Source: Aristolochia californica
Taxonomy: Eukaryota > Streptophyta > Magnoliopsida > Piperales > Aristolochiaceae
Assembly: GCA_029961685.1 (NCBI GenBank)
Contig: JARWKL010000008.1
Coordinates: forward strand, 38,326,144 to 38,390,143
Direction of reading: 5' to 3'
DNA length: 64,000 nucleotides
Shown here: piece after piece, positions 35,018 through 45,752 of the stretch
Layout: each line of letters starts with the position of its first letter
Numbering within the stretch: position 1 is the first letter of the stretch
The notes under the pieces: generated by a model
The model's input: only the letters and a program-made list of their open reading frames with translations
What the model was told of the DNA's origin: nothing
Databases searched by the model: none
Made by a program: the position numbers and the translations under genes

Positions 35018-36070
35018 CTAAAGTTAAAACCTTCATACATAAAAGGATGAGAAACTTACCAGAAGAGCATCACTGATTCACACAACATAGTTGTTGGAGT
35101 CATATGTCCTTAATAAGCCATTTTTTTTAATATAATTAGTGATATGAACTCAGATATGACTTCTCATTAGATGCAAGGTATTTCCAGGCATTTTTGGTGT
35201 TTAAAACCCCATGCATAATAAATTTCTATTTGTCTAAAACCATTTATAGAGCTACATGACTCTGACAACCATTGTAACATGAGGTTAGAAACATACAATT
35301 CCTATACGAAATTAATCTTTTTTTTTTATGTTGAATATCAATATAAGACATGTATCAATGTAATAACATATGAAACTATTGTTCTCTTTACTGTCACTAC
35401 AAGAAGTTAAGCATCGTTAACATGAAATATATAGCATATTAGACAGAAGAGCCTCAGACAAAATCATATAGTGTTGTAGACAGATTAAAAATGATAGTGG
35501 GGTCCTAAAAACGAAAAGCAGTAAATTTGAGATGAAGACCACCTAAAAATACCTCGAATCGAGCCAGAGAGGTTGTAGAGAGGGGAGACTGGTTCGGCGA
35601 CGGTCGTCAGTGCTGGGGACGGCGAGAGGAAGAGAATCGAGCTGGAGAGGTCGCAGAGGGGGCGATTGATCTCGTTGACGGTCATGAGCGAGGAAGGAGT
35701 CAGAGAGGTTGCAGAGAGAGGGGAAAGATGTCACCGAAGGTTGTCGGAGCTGGGACGACGAGAGGAGCGCTGAAGACAAGGTCGCAGGGCTATTGAAATC
35801 GTCGAAGGTTGTGAGCGAGCGAGGGAGAAATTTTTTTTCTCCAAAACCCTTGTTCGACAGCCCGAACCCAAGATGTATTTGAGCGATGGTAAGTGAAATC
35901 AGAGCTCGACTCCTCTGATTTCACTTACCATTGTTTTATGCCTGAAACGGGGGAAAGTGAAATACAATTGTATTTCAGTTTCCCCCGTCACTTACGTGCA
36001 CACTAACGCGTTTTGGCCCACTTTCGCCAGCGTAAGTGAAATTTCACTTACGCTGCGCACTAACAGGCCC

Positions 36071-36766
36071 TTAATCTTCTTTCTAATTAGTCTTTTCTAA
36101 TTTAAGGATCCTCCCTATGTACCATTTTTCTATAATAGAAGGGAGAGAGGTGAGGGTGGGCAATGTTGGGTTTTAAGTTATTAATTTCAATGCTTTTAAT
36201 CTTGCTTCTATAATTCATTAGGTTTATGATTTAGTTCCCTCACCGGTGCATAATCACATAAGAAATTTCAAGGTTGATCTCATTTGAAATAAAAATAATT
36301 TGTTTCTTTGCATGGCTCAAATAAGTAATCTGATTTAGTCATTTGTTGTGGCAAGATAACCATATCATGGGTAAAACATCAACAAATTCTTAGTCCTTTT
36401 TAAATATTTCACTAACCTTTGTCCTGGTGTGCTTGTCTTACTTAACAAGAAAGTTTCCTAATTTCTTGGTCTGCAAATACAATTACGATAAGCTACATAA
36501 GCTTTGCCATTGCACCCCCAGTCCTTCAAGGCAAAATTTGAGTAAGAAAGATAAAGCAAAATCAAAATTTAAGCTAGCTGAATAATCTTCCTATTCTATA
36601 AAAGAGCTTCGCAAAAAAAAAAAAAAAAAAAAATTACAATGGATCATTGGGTGATGGAGACTCTAAGAGAAGCTTTGGTGGAAGAGGAAAAAGAAAATGA
36701 AAGAAGGAAGAAAGGATCAGACCGTTGGATGTATTTTCAGATTTTGAGGTCCTCAGGACTTGTGAA
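36071..36766. other. Intergenic DNA with a poly-A run
   Basis: AT-rich, with an A-run of about 20 at 36613-36633. A short plus-strand frame from 36639 (MDHWVMETLREALVEEEKEN) runs into the hAT-like sequence. It may be the decayed start of a gene, but no family was recognised. Confidence 0.35.
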
Positions 36767-37490
36767 TAGGGGTGGCATCAAATCAAGTCGGTTTGCGAGC
36801 GGCTCGAGCTCGGCTCGGTTCGGTTTGGTTCGGTTTGGTTCGATTTATCTAATCCAGATAAGGCTTGTTTGAGTTAACGAGCCGAGCTTGACCGAACCAT
36901 GGTTCGGTTCGAAAACTCGTTGACTTAACGAGGGCTCGAGACCGGGAGCGGGAGTCATCTTCGACTTCAACTTCGATTTTTCCTTTGATTTCTTCCTCCC
37001 CTCGTCTGTTGTCACCGATCCTTATCATTGCCGAGCCCCTCCTATCCGTTGATGTGGCTGCCTCCATCGCCGTCAACAGCTGCTTGTTGGCCACCTTCAT
37101 CGCATACTCCCTTACCCCTGCATCCAGTAGCCGCTACCTTCGCCATTGCTTCTGACGTTGCCACCTCTGTCGTAGTCGTCAGCCCCGACGACAGCTCCTC
37201 GCCGGCGCTACTAGACCCCTGCACTCGCAAAGTCATTGTACAATTTTGCAAGTGAAAAAAAAAATTGTTTCTTGAACTCTGGCTGTCTCTTCCTCTTGGT
37301 TATTGAAGAAATATTTTTTTGTGTTTGATGCATAATTATACAGTTTTAATAAATAATTATGTATAATATATAGATAATTTTATATAAGGTTAATATGCAA
37401 AAGCGTTGTGTCCAATTTAAATTTTATATAAATTTATATAAACAAAGGATAAAAAAAGTGGCGGTTTAGGAGTGGGATGAACAGGAAGAT
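36767..37490. mobile_element. hAT-like fragment, one end preserved
   Basis: Starts ATAGGGGTGGCATCAAATC, the same terminus as the element at 9419, followed by GGCTCGAGCTCGGC and GGTTCGGTTTGG repeats. An AT-rich part at 37320-37440 with ATAATTATG and GGTTAATATGC phrases also resembles that element in inverted orientation. The opposite terminus was not found, so the element is truncated or its end has decayed. The enclosed GC-rich stretch at 36930-37220 gives frames on both strands without recognisable domains. Confidence 0.55.
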
Positions 37491-37563
37491 TAGGCCTAGT
37501 CGATTCGAGCTGTTACCCATAAGATTGGGCCGAGCCAAGTCGACATCGACTCGTTGTCTCTAG

Positions 37564-37762
37564 CTCTGTGAACTAGAACCCCGCGCTGTGCCCTCTGGGC
37601 AACTCGGGTTTAATTGCGCGGACGAATCGTTCACGACTCCGTGATCCATGATCCACGCGTTCCCCCAACTGTTGTTAGAGGAAACTCTGGCTGTTCTATG
37701 AACTTGCCTCGCTCTGTGCCCTCCGGACAACTGAGTACAACAATGCACTGATGATTCGACCA
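37564..37762. repeat. Imperfect duplication with CTGTGCCCTC core
   Basis: A block at 37564-37640 (TGTGAACTAGA ... GCGCTGTGCCCTCTGGGCAACT) recurs in changed form at 37694-37762 (TATGAACTTGC ... GCTCTGTGCCCTCCGGACAACT). Confidence 0.7.
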
Positions 37763-37785
37763 TACCCATACCCATACCCATACCC
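37761..37785. repeat. CCCATA microsatellite
   Basis: Four tandem CATACC/CCCATA hexamers. It is not the plant telomere repeat (CCCTAAA). Confidence 0.85.
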
Positions 37786-37814
37786 TGCTCATCAAACGAC
37801 CTATCCGCACCACC

Positions 37815-37915
37815 TTAATGCCCCTTTCATTTAATTTATTATAAAAAAATGACATTCATTTTTATACCCTTGCTTTCTATTTTTATTTTCATCAATATTT
37901 TAACTTTTTTTTTTT
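37815..37915. repeat. Dispersed 90-bp repeat, copy 1
   Basis: Contains TTTAATTTATTATAAAAAAATG-like wording, then ACATTCATTTTTATACCCTTG and TATTTTCATCAATATTTT. Two more copies lie at 38077-38165 and 39285-39365, all on the same strand. Confidence 0.8.
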
Positions 37916-38076
37916 TTAAAAAAAAAAAGAGAGGCCAACTCCTTCCAAAGGTGAATAAGCAAGATCAAGGCTCTCCCCTTTTAATAAAAAAAATAAAAAA
38001 ATTATTTTTACTTTGTATTTAATATATTCTGACTTTGATGAAGTTGTAATTTTTTTAATTTTAGTTTTTTTATTTT

Positions 38077-38165
38077 TATTTAATTTATTGTAAAAAACGA
38101 CACTCATTTTCATACCCTTGTTTTGTATTTTTTATTTTCATCAATATTTTGATTTTTTTTCTTTT
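38077..38165. repeat. Dispersed 90-bp repeat, copy 2
   Basis: Carries ACACTCATTTTCATACCCTT followed by TATTTTCATCAATATTTTGA. Matches copies 1 and 3 closely. Confidence 0.8.
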
Positions 38166-38500
38166 TAAAAGAGAGGCTTTTTAATTACATCTCTAAAACC
38201 TTGCCATAGTGTGATGTCTTGTTTTTGTTATTGTTGTGATCCAAAGGTAAAGTTAAAATTCTTTCTATTGTCTTTGACCTTCACTCGATTTCCAATATTA
38301 TCGAGAAAATAAATAATTTTTTTTTTCATTCAACCTTGTTTAATGGAAAAGTTTAGGACAAGTACCTATTTGTCAATGGGTGGATAAAAAACCATTTATT
38401 GCAAGTTACAAATTTCACCATGAAGAGTGAGTTCTCCCCTTGTTTTTTTTTAAGAAAAATTGGTATCAATCGACTCAGAAGGAGATGAAAGAGAGAACAA

Positions 38501-38640
38501 TAGGGGGAGAAAAAAAAATCCAAATTCTATTCAATTATCATTACAAGCTTTAAATAGAAACTCGAAACCTTAGTTGATAATTAAAATGATAAAAATGCCC
38601 CTAAATAAATTAAAAAAATTACTAGCTTTATCAAAAGTAA
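38501..38640 (-). mobile_element. LTR fragment, minus orientation
   Basis: The minus strand reads GAGTTTCTATTTAAAGCTTG with upstream GGGGCATTTTTATCATTTTA, which matches in opposite orientation the segment at 43195-43335. Given the minus-strand gypsy pol to its right, it could be that element's 3' LTR. Confidence 0.6.
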
Positions 38641-39284
38641 CATTTACTAGGTATCAACTAATAACAATTTACAATGCATAAATGAAAAATACATAATAAC
38701 TGGCACTGGACATTGAAAAAATAGAGAATAAGCCTGGTTTGTACCTTACAAGCGAGCTTTCAACCGAGCCATGGACCGATCTGCTCATCATTATGGGCAA
38801 AAAGGAACAACATCTCTCATTAAGGGAAAAACATGGATAAAAAGGTAGCGGTTTAGAGGTGGTAGATTGGGCCGAATCGAGTTAAGCCAGACAACTAGAG
38901 GTTACCTTGCCCATCAAACGAGCTATCCGCACCACCTTCATGCCCCCGCTCGGGTTATAAGATCGCACTACTGAATTCGGCTATTAAAAACTTCCCAAGA
39001 ATGCTTATAAAGCCATAACTCCGTTTTGTTTTTGGACGAAGTGGGACTATCATCTCAAGTGAAATAAAAAAGCATCGTATCTGTGTCTAGAAATTGAACG
39101 TCAAGATTTGATACTAAACGCATCTATCAATAAATCATTTTCTTTCTTTCAATAAAACTAATTAGATTTTTCCTCTTTGGTACCTTAAAAAATACTATCC
39201 ATTACCGATTCTTTAGAATTTTGGAAGATATGTAAAAAAATTAAAAATTAATCTAACCTCTTAAATATTTTTTTTTATGTTAAT

Positions 39285-39365
39285 CCCTTTCATTGAATTT
39301 ATAATAAAAATGGCATTCATTTTCATACCCTTGTTTTGTATTTTTATTTTCATCAATATTTTATT
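39285..39365. repeat. Dispersed 90-bp repeat, copy 3
   Basis: Carries GCATTCATTTTCATACCCTT and TATTTTCATCAATATTTTAT. It lies just beyond the end of the gypsy pol remnant. Confidence 0.8.
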
Positions 39366-42300
39366 TTAAAAAAAAAGGTCAAATCCGGATAATCGAGATT
39401 AAGGCTTCCCCTTTTATATGCCATAAAATCTTCCATGTTAAAAGTGATAAAAAAAGGGTTACTTAGAATGGAGGGGTAGTCCCTATATGCTATAAAGTTT
39501 TCAATGTTAAAAGTGGAGCTAATGCTCAAATCCGATGGCAAATCAACAACATAAATATTAGGACCTACCCTTTTCAACACTTTAAAAGATCCTACATATC
39601 TCGTAGGAAATAGATCAAGCCTAATCCAAGACATAGTCACCCACATTAAATTGTTTATCACATTTATGAGCATCAGTCTTAAGTTAGTATTGAGTATTAC
39701 TTGTTTGGATGCATTTAGTGATTTCAGCGTGCATGACTTGAACCATACGTGCAAATGTTGTGGCGGGCTTTGAAACCCTAGCATGAGGCGACATGGGTAT
39801 GAGATCCAAAGGTTTTCTAGGCTAATAACCATATACATCTTGAAATGGGTGCATGCCTATAGATCTATTAATCGAATTATCATAGGCAAATTGAAATCCT
39901 AAGTGTGGTGGTGGTTTCCTACGAAGCAATGAAGGAGGTTTCCCAAGCTTCGATTAAAGACTTCAGTTTGACCTTCAACTAGAGGATGGTAAGCAGTAGA
40001 GAACTTTAATCCGATATCCATTAAATGGCAAAACGTTTTCTATAAATACCTCATAAAGCAAACATCTTTATTAGAAATAATGGTCTAAGGAAGCTTGCCG
40101 AATAAAAAAAAGTTGACCGATGTTGGAGGTGTCAAAAGTTTTAGTACATGGGATAAAATGAACCATCTTGGAAAAATGGTCTACCTCGACAAAGATGGAG
40201 TTGTGTTTCTGAAAGGTACATGGAAGGCCTAAGACGAAATCTATGCTGAAGTCTTGCCAATGGCATATAGGGACTAGTAGGGGAATATACCATTCCGTGT
40301 TTTATTTGTTGTGTTTGGCCAACTGGCCTATCCTACACTGCCTACCAACTTGGCAACATCCATTTTTAAACTAGACCAGTAAAATTGACACTACCTCTAT
40401 GATGGTCTTATTATGCAAAAAATGTCCCCTAAGTCGTCCTACATGAGTTTCCCAAATTAAAAAGTCTCATACTAACATAAAAAGACACATAGCTTGTCGA
40501 ACATAAATAAATAATCATTCTGGATGTGATAGTCATCGATTGTGTGAGTGGTCCCTCCCACAACTTAGTATAAATGCCACCAAAGTCTAGACATGAGGTG
40601 TGCTCATATTTGAGCTTCTCAAAACCAGTAACCTGAACACTCATGGTGGACGCAAGCGAGTTCTACGACTTAGGGCATTGACCACCTTATTCTCATTGGT
40701 TGATTTATGCTTTAGGACAAAAAAATACTCTTGCAGGTACTCAACCCATCAACCATGCCTATGGTTGAGTTTCTTTAGGGAATTGAGATAACGAAGGGCC
40801 TCATGGTCGGAGTATAGGACAAAATCTTGTGGGAGTAAATAGTGACACAAGTACTGTAGAGTTTGAATGACCTCATAGAATTTTTTTTTATCATAGGTTG
40901 AGTACTTCTTGTTAAGTTGTGGAGCCTAATCAGTGCCCTACGATGACAAGGTATGTAGGTTGACCTTTGTGTTAACGTCGTCGTGGGGTTTGGAAGGGGA
41001 GCAGGAAGCCCCCTGCATGGTCCACGATATATGAACTGTTGTTTCATTAAGGGTTGTTTGAGAATTTTACTCTTGTAAAATGATTGCCCTAATTTTCTCT
41101 TTATAATTGAGGGGGCACCGCTATTAGGATTTTATGATATCATTACCAAGGAGTTGGAGTTGCAAAAAACACCTGTAAATGTGTGTGATTTCTCTTGTAA
41201 ACTATTTCATCTTTTTAGTGGATTACTGCAACAGTGGAAGACAGGCCGTAATCTCACCTTAAGGTGAACCTATATAAATCTTGTTGGTTGTTTTAGTACT
41301 TGTTTTTTCTTTCTTCCGTGATTATTATTATTGCTCTCATTAGTTTAGAATTATGACGTTTAAAATTCCTAACACGTCTATTTGGCGGCATTAAGTTTTT
41401 TACTAAAATACGCTACTAGATGTCTCTCTTGACTAAGTACTCCTCTTATACCTATACCTAACGCATCACATTTTACTTCAAACACTTTAGAGAAGTCAAG
41501 TAATCTCATAACAGGTGCCTTTGTCGTACATTTCTTGATTTCTTGAAAAACACGAAAAACAGCTTTCGACTACAAGAACTCTCCTTTCTTCATACAATCC
41601 GTTATTAGAGACATGATGGTGCTAAATTCCCTAATAAATCATTGGTAGAAAGTGGCAAGACCATGAAAACTGCGAAACTCATAGAGAGTAGACGGTTTTG
41701 ACCACCCTATGATGGCTTTTGCCTATTGGGGGTCAGGAAAGAGCATTTCTAGAGATGGACATAAAGTTTTTCCTTATGAAGTGTGTGGCAAACTTGGTAG
41801 AGATGGTCAAGGAGTTGGTCTTTGGTCTGATTGTAAATGAGGATATCATCAAAATAGACCATCAAGAACAACGAATGGTCGAAACACTCGTGTCATCTTC
41901 TGCATAAAAGTATTGGGTGCATTGGACAATCTGAACTACATGACCATCCATTCATATAACCCTTCTTTTGTTTTGAAGACTTGTCTTCCATTCATTTCTA
42001 GGGTGGATCCAAATTTGATAGTAACCACTTTTGAAGCCAATTTTTGAATATATAGTGACACCTATCAACATATCTATTATATCATCGAATGGGGAATCAG
42101 AAATTAGTATTTCATAGTGATTATATTGATGGTTCTATTGTCCGCATACATTTTCCAGGTGTCATCCTTTTTTGGTGTGAGTAGGGCCAACATTGCATAA
42201 GGATTTAAGCTCTCCTCCATGAATCCCACTAGAGGACCTCATTCACATGCTGCAATAATTCTCCATACGATAATGGTATAGGTTCGGCAATGTGGCTCCT

Positions 42301-43191
42301 GACACTAAATCTATGACATGTTGAATACCACGCGTAGGTGGCAATGTATTTGAAATCTCCTGGGGAAAAATCATCTCAAAATTCATGTAAAATGGACTCA
42401 CCTTCTGGTGGGGGATTAACTGAGGAGTTCACATGAGCTTCGCGGGCTACTGTAATAAAATTATAGATTCATGTAGTATTTCATATTCTAAATCCATGGG
42501 ACTAATGAAATGCAAGGTTTTCTTTTGAGAGCTCAATGGTTCCTTACCCTAAGCAACAAGTTTTGGTGGTAATGATTTAAGGTAGATAGTCTAAAACAAG
42601 AAAGAACATATATTAAAGTGTCCATAAATGGTAACACTGCAATCATACAGCCAAGGTCTGTCCAAAATGATATGACCCACATCCATAGTGATTACAATAC
42701 ACCAAATATCTTCCTTGTACTCAAGGTATTGAATGGGGACGAAACTCCTTCCATTGACTGAAATGGAAGTGTCATCGACCCATGAAATTCGGTAAGGTTT
42801 GGGATGTGGAACTATATTAAAGCCAAGGTTGGCAACAATGTGGAATGAAACATCGTTGATGTAACTACTGCTATCAATGATGACTTTACAACCCTTATCT
42901 CTACACTTAATGTAAATATGAAAGATAGTAGTCCGACTCCTTAGGCTGAGTCAATGCACACCACACAACATTCAGCCTATGGGCAGGAGTGAGAGTGGAC
43001 CTAATACAACTCAAAGTGGTGTTTTCTTCACATGTCTCATTTAGCATATCAAAGTCAACATGGTCAAGTTTGTACTCTACATTTTCCTGATCCTCCAGGG
43101 AGTACTCTTGATCCTTGATGAGAAGGGCCCAAGTGATATAATTGGATGCAATGTGACCAAATCTTTGATACTTGTGACATTGAATTCTCAA
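39366..43191 (-). pseudogene. Ty3/gypsy gag-pol remnant
   Basis: On the minus strand from 43191 downwards the domains come in normal gypsy order. First is the gag zinc knuckle CHKYQRFGHIASN (last Cys lost); next the protease region with VTMDVGHIILDRPWLYD-like wording (42680-42640). A reverse transcriptase region then includes GIQHVIDLVSGATLPNLYHY (about 42300). RNase H has KVFEVKCDALGIGIRGVLSQ and KKYSTYDKKKFYEV; integrase has HNSIFVEVDHFSKMVHFIPC (about 40200). Last comes the integrase tail PTRYVGSFKVLKRVGPNIYV (about 39600). Frames are broken by many stops and shifts, so nothing is functional. A solo LTR at 40918-41374 splits RNase H. Absence of gag upstream of the knuckle shows 5' truncation or rearrangement. 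Confidence 0.82.
40918..41374 (+). mobile_element. Solo LTR inside gypsy RNase H
   Basis: A 457-bp insertion starting TGTGGAGCCTAATCAG and ending AATTCCTAACA, with CCTATATAAATC near 41270 as a TATA-like box. It separates FSKKLNAAK from NKKYSTYDKK, which are adjacent in intact gypsy RNase H, so the insertion is certain although I found no clean 5-bp target duplication. Confidence 0.7.
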
Positions 43192-43194
43192 ATT

Positions 43195-43335
43195 GATATT
43201 TTAGAGTAATTTTTTTCATTTGTTTAAGGGTATTTTTGTCATTTTAATTGTCAATTAGGGTTTTGAGTTTCTATTTAAAGCTTGTAATGTTTTGAAATGA
43301 TCATTGAGTAGAATTTGGATTTTTCTCGGCTCTCA
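43195..43335 (+). mobile_element. LTR fragment, plus orientation
   Basis: TAAGGGTATTTTTGTCATTT, GAGTTTCTATTTAAAGCTTG and GAGTAGAATTTGGATTTTTC match the LTR fragment at 38501-38640 read on the other strand. It directly adjoins the gag end of the minus-strand gypsy remnant, in the wrong orientation to be its 5' LTR. Confidence 0.6.
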
Positions 43336-44088
43336 GCCCACTTTTTTTTCAGTCACTTGTTCTTCCTCTTCTCCCATTCTTCTCTATTCACTCTCACTGT
43401 AGGAAACACATACCTGATGCCGCATCGATCTGGTATCAATGCAAAGATATATAATCAAGCAACATTCGGGACAATTGGACTATCTCAGTCCTCAAGTCCC
43501 AAAAGAAGTTAATTTTAGGGGCTTCCTCTCGAAGACTGAATCACAATTCAAACCTCCCTACACCAGGGGCAGGGGCAAAGAAAGAGGAGTCAAAATTCAA
43601 TTTGAGAATTCAACACAAGTCTAAAATTACAAAATATCATCTAATTAATCTCAAATGACTCACTACCCAACCACAATGTGGTGGGTCCAGCCTTGGTGCG
43701 ATGTTTTCTGGTATATAATTAATTGGTGGCACACGAGTGGTGTCCCCACCATAATCCCATAATCTGGATGAAAGGAGACAAGTCCTCCACCTCCTCAAAC
43801 ACTGTAGCCTTTTAAGATATCCGTAAACACCACACAATTATGCTCAAAGACGCCATAGCCTCTGGGGAAGCGATGAACTGTATACCATCAAGTAACTTTA
43901 TTAGATCCAATTGATGGTCACAGATTAGCGTTGCAATTTAAACGTAGCTCGAGATATGTAAAATGTAATCAAGACTCTGCTTGAGTAGTGACCACCATTC
44001 CCATGGGTCAAGAGTATTTTACAATTACCAAGCTTTAATGGTGTCAACCAATGCAAATATCATGTTTCCCCAAGTTCCTAAGACTATG
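43336..44088. other. Uncertain region between gypsy remnant and possible exons
   Basis: Short frames on both strands, none recognised. A minus-strand stretch at 43840-43930 reads HQLDLIKLLDGIQFIASPEA and may belong with the possible exons to the right. Confidence 0.3.
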
Positions 44089-44621
44089 TTATTCAAAATA
44101 GCGTTTAAGCATACCTCCCCTGGAGTAAGCCACAGTGTCGGTCTCATATGTGTTCCGGCAAGCATCAAGCCTCTTTCCAATTGTATAATCCTGCAGTAAG
44201 AGAGATCCATCAATATTGGTGAAACTTGATCCCATTAGAATGAGGTATCCATTGATCTTCTCCATATCATTATGTAGCACAGAAAAGGTATTTAATTAGG
44301 AAAAAGGCTTAGACGAAATACATTAATGTAAAGACAGGAAGATAAGAACAAACTGCTCAGACAAAAAATTAGCTTACACTTTTCCAAACCTCAACAACCG
44401 GAACAAAACAGATTTCAAACTTATTTATGTTATTCAAGAAGGAAGGAATCCTCATCACTAATTTCGATGGGACAATATGAAAGGTATATAAAAAAAATAG
44501 GTGACATGCCTGACAGTAATTTCAATTTTCTGCTCCTACTTTGAAGATCCATTAAATAATCATCAAGAGAAAACATTTTCAGGGCATTCTTTTCAAGTTC
44601 GCAAAATGAAGGAGGATTCAA
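44089..44621 (-). other. Possible exons of an unidentified minus-strand gene
   Basis: Three minus-strand stretches have the feel of coding exons: SFCELEKNALKMFSLDDYLM (near 44600), FEICFVPVVEVWK (near 44410) and MEKINGYLILMGSSFTNIDG followed by LLQDYTIGKRLDACRNTYET (44265-44160). They are separated by AT-rich, intron-like sequence. I do not recognise the protein, and splice sites were not all consistent, so this may be a gene fragment or a decayed gene. Confidence 0.3.
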
Positions 44622-44663
44622 AATCCATTAAACTCATACATGCCACCAAGCATTCAGAAAGTT

Positions 44664-44896
44664 TGAAATGAATGCCTTAATCAAAAGCCACATCTTTTTT
44701 TTTCGAAGTATAATTTGAAACATAACTTGGATAATCAAGGTAAAACTTTGACAGGTACCAGAAATATGCACAAGTCATTGAAATGAACGCCTTAATCAAA
44801 AGCCACATTTTTTTTTTTTTTTTGAAGTATAATTTGAAACATAACACGAACAATCAAAGTACAACTTTGACAGGTACCAGAAGTATGCACAAGTCA
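44664..44896. repeat. 115-bp tandem duplication
   Basis: TGAAATGAATGCCTTAATCA at 44664 recurs as TGAAATGAACGCCTTAATCA at 44779. Both copies continue through a T-run, GAAGTATAATTTGAAACATA and TTTGACAGGTACCAGAA. The second T-run is longer (about 18). Confidence 0.9.
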
Positions 44897-45752
44897 AGGC
44901 ATGTCTAACGGGAACCCAGCATCAGTAAACTATGAAGATGCTTCTGCTGTGATCTCCCATGTAAAGAACTAATTATGCTCATGGATATGAAATATTTTGG
45001 TGCACAGCAATTTCGTAACGTAATTATAGAAATGTAAGGAAGTAGGAAAAAGAAGAGCATCTGGAGTTTTTCTAGCTTTTCATACAAGTCACAAGGTTTT
45101 AGAACTTGTTGTATCATATATCACTGTTTTCATTAAAAAGTTTCTTTTGCAGTGTTATCCTCTTAACTCATGCAGCAGGGGTGGGTGGAATAACCAATTT
45201 CTTGAAGCTACCGGCGCCTGAATATAAATGCCAAAAGTAGTTTATTGTACAAGCACTCCAGACAAAATGACAGTTTTCTACAAAAAATGCACTGTTTTAA
45301 ATCTCTTCCACCTAGAAAAGAATGCTGATGGTTGGGTGAGAAAACCAATTCAATTATAGCATTTAGGTAAACCATCCACAGCCAGACCTTCTCGCATTAC
45401 TTTTCAACTTGTGCCGCATTACTTAAGCCGTTCAAATGGAGATATCAATTGAGAGATAACTGCACACCTGATACTTGAAACTGCATAGAAGAATATGTTA
45501 AAGGGTTTTATAAAAATGAACAGGAATCACTGACATGAATATTCACATAGTAATATACTCAGAAACACCAATAGTTCATACCTCGTAGTTTGGGACAAGA
45601 AGCACAATCGACCTTTATAATGGAAGAACCTTTGCAAACAAATCACCAACAGTCAAGAGAATGCAAATTAGTGTACACATCTCACCCAAATGATTTTCAA
45701 TATCATCAGAAATTCATCCCCAGCAGTTTCAGAGAGAACTTAATTTCTCACA
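44897..45752. other. 3' side of the PPR gene
   Basis: Probably includes the PPR gene's 3' untranslated region. A minus-strand frame at 44905-45117 (IQQVLKPCDLYEKLEKLQML) has no recognised family. Confidence 0.35.

Larger units (their letters stand above)
33036..36070 (-). mobile_element. PIF/Harbinger element, degenerate, with both genes still visible
   Basis: The right end is GCGCACTAACAGGCCC followed by TTA, the usual 3-bp target of this superfamily. On the minus strand it starts GGGCCTGTTAGTGCGC. The left end shows AGTGCACAATGTAAGTGC but has lost the outer GGGCCTGTT bases next to an LTR fragment. Subterminal GTGCACACTAAC repeats occur on both sides. Inside, on the minus strand, are a Myb/SANT-like gene (34029-35017) and a DDE transposase remnant (33165-33720). 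Near the right end lie a GA-rich stretch (35540-35830) and a palindrome-rich segment (35885-36055). Confidence 0.82.

Noticed and set aside
37028..37255. 75-codon Ser/Pro-rich plus-strand frame
   Set aside because: It sits in the GC-rich part of a hAT-like fragment, with an equally long frame on the other strand and no recognised motif.
37761..37785. Telomere-like repeat
   Set aside because: The hexamer is CCCATA, not CCCTAAA, and only four units are present.
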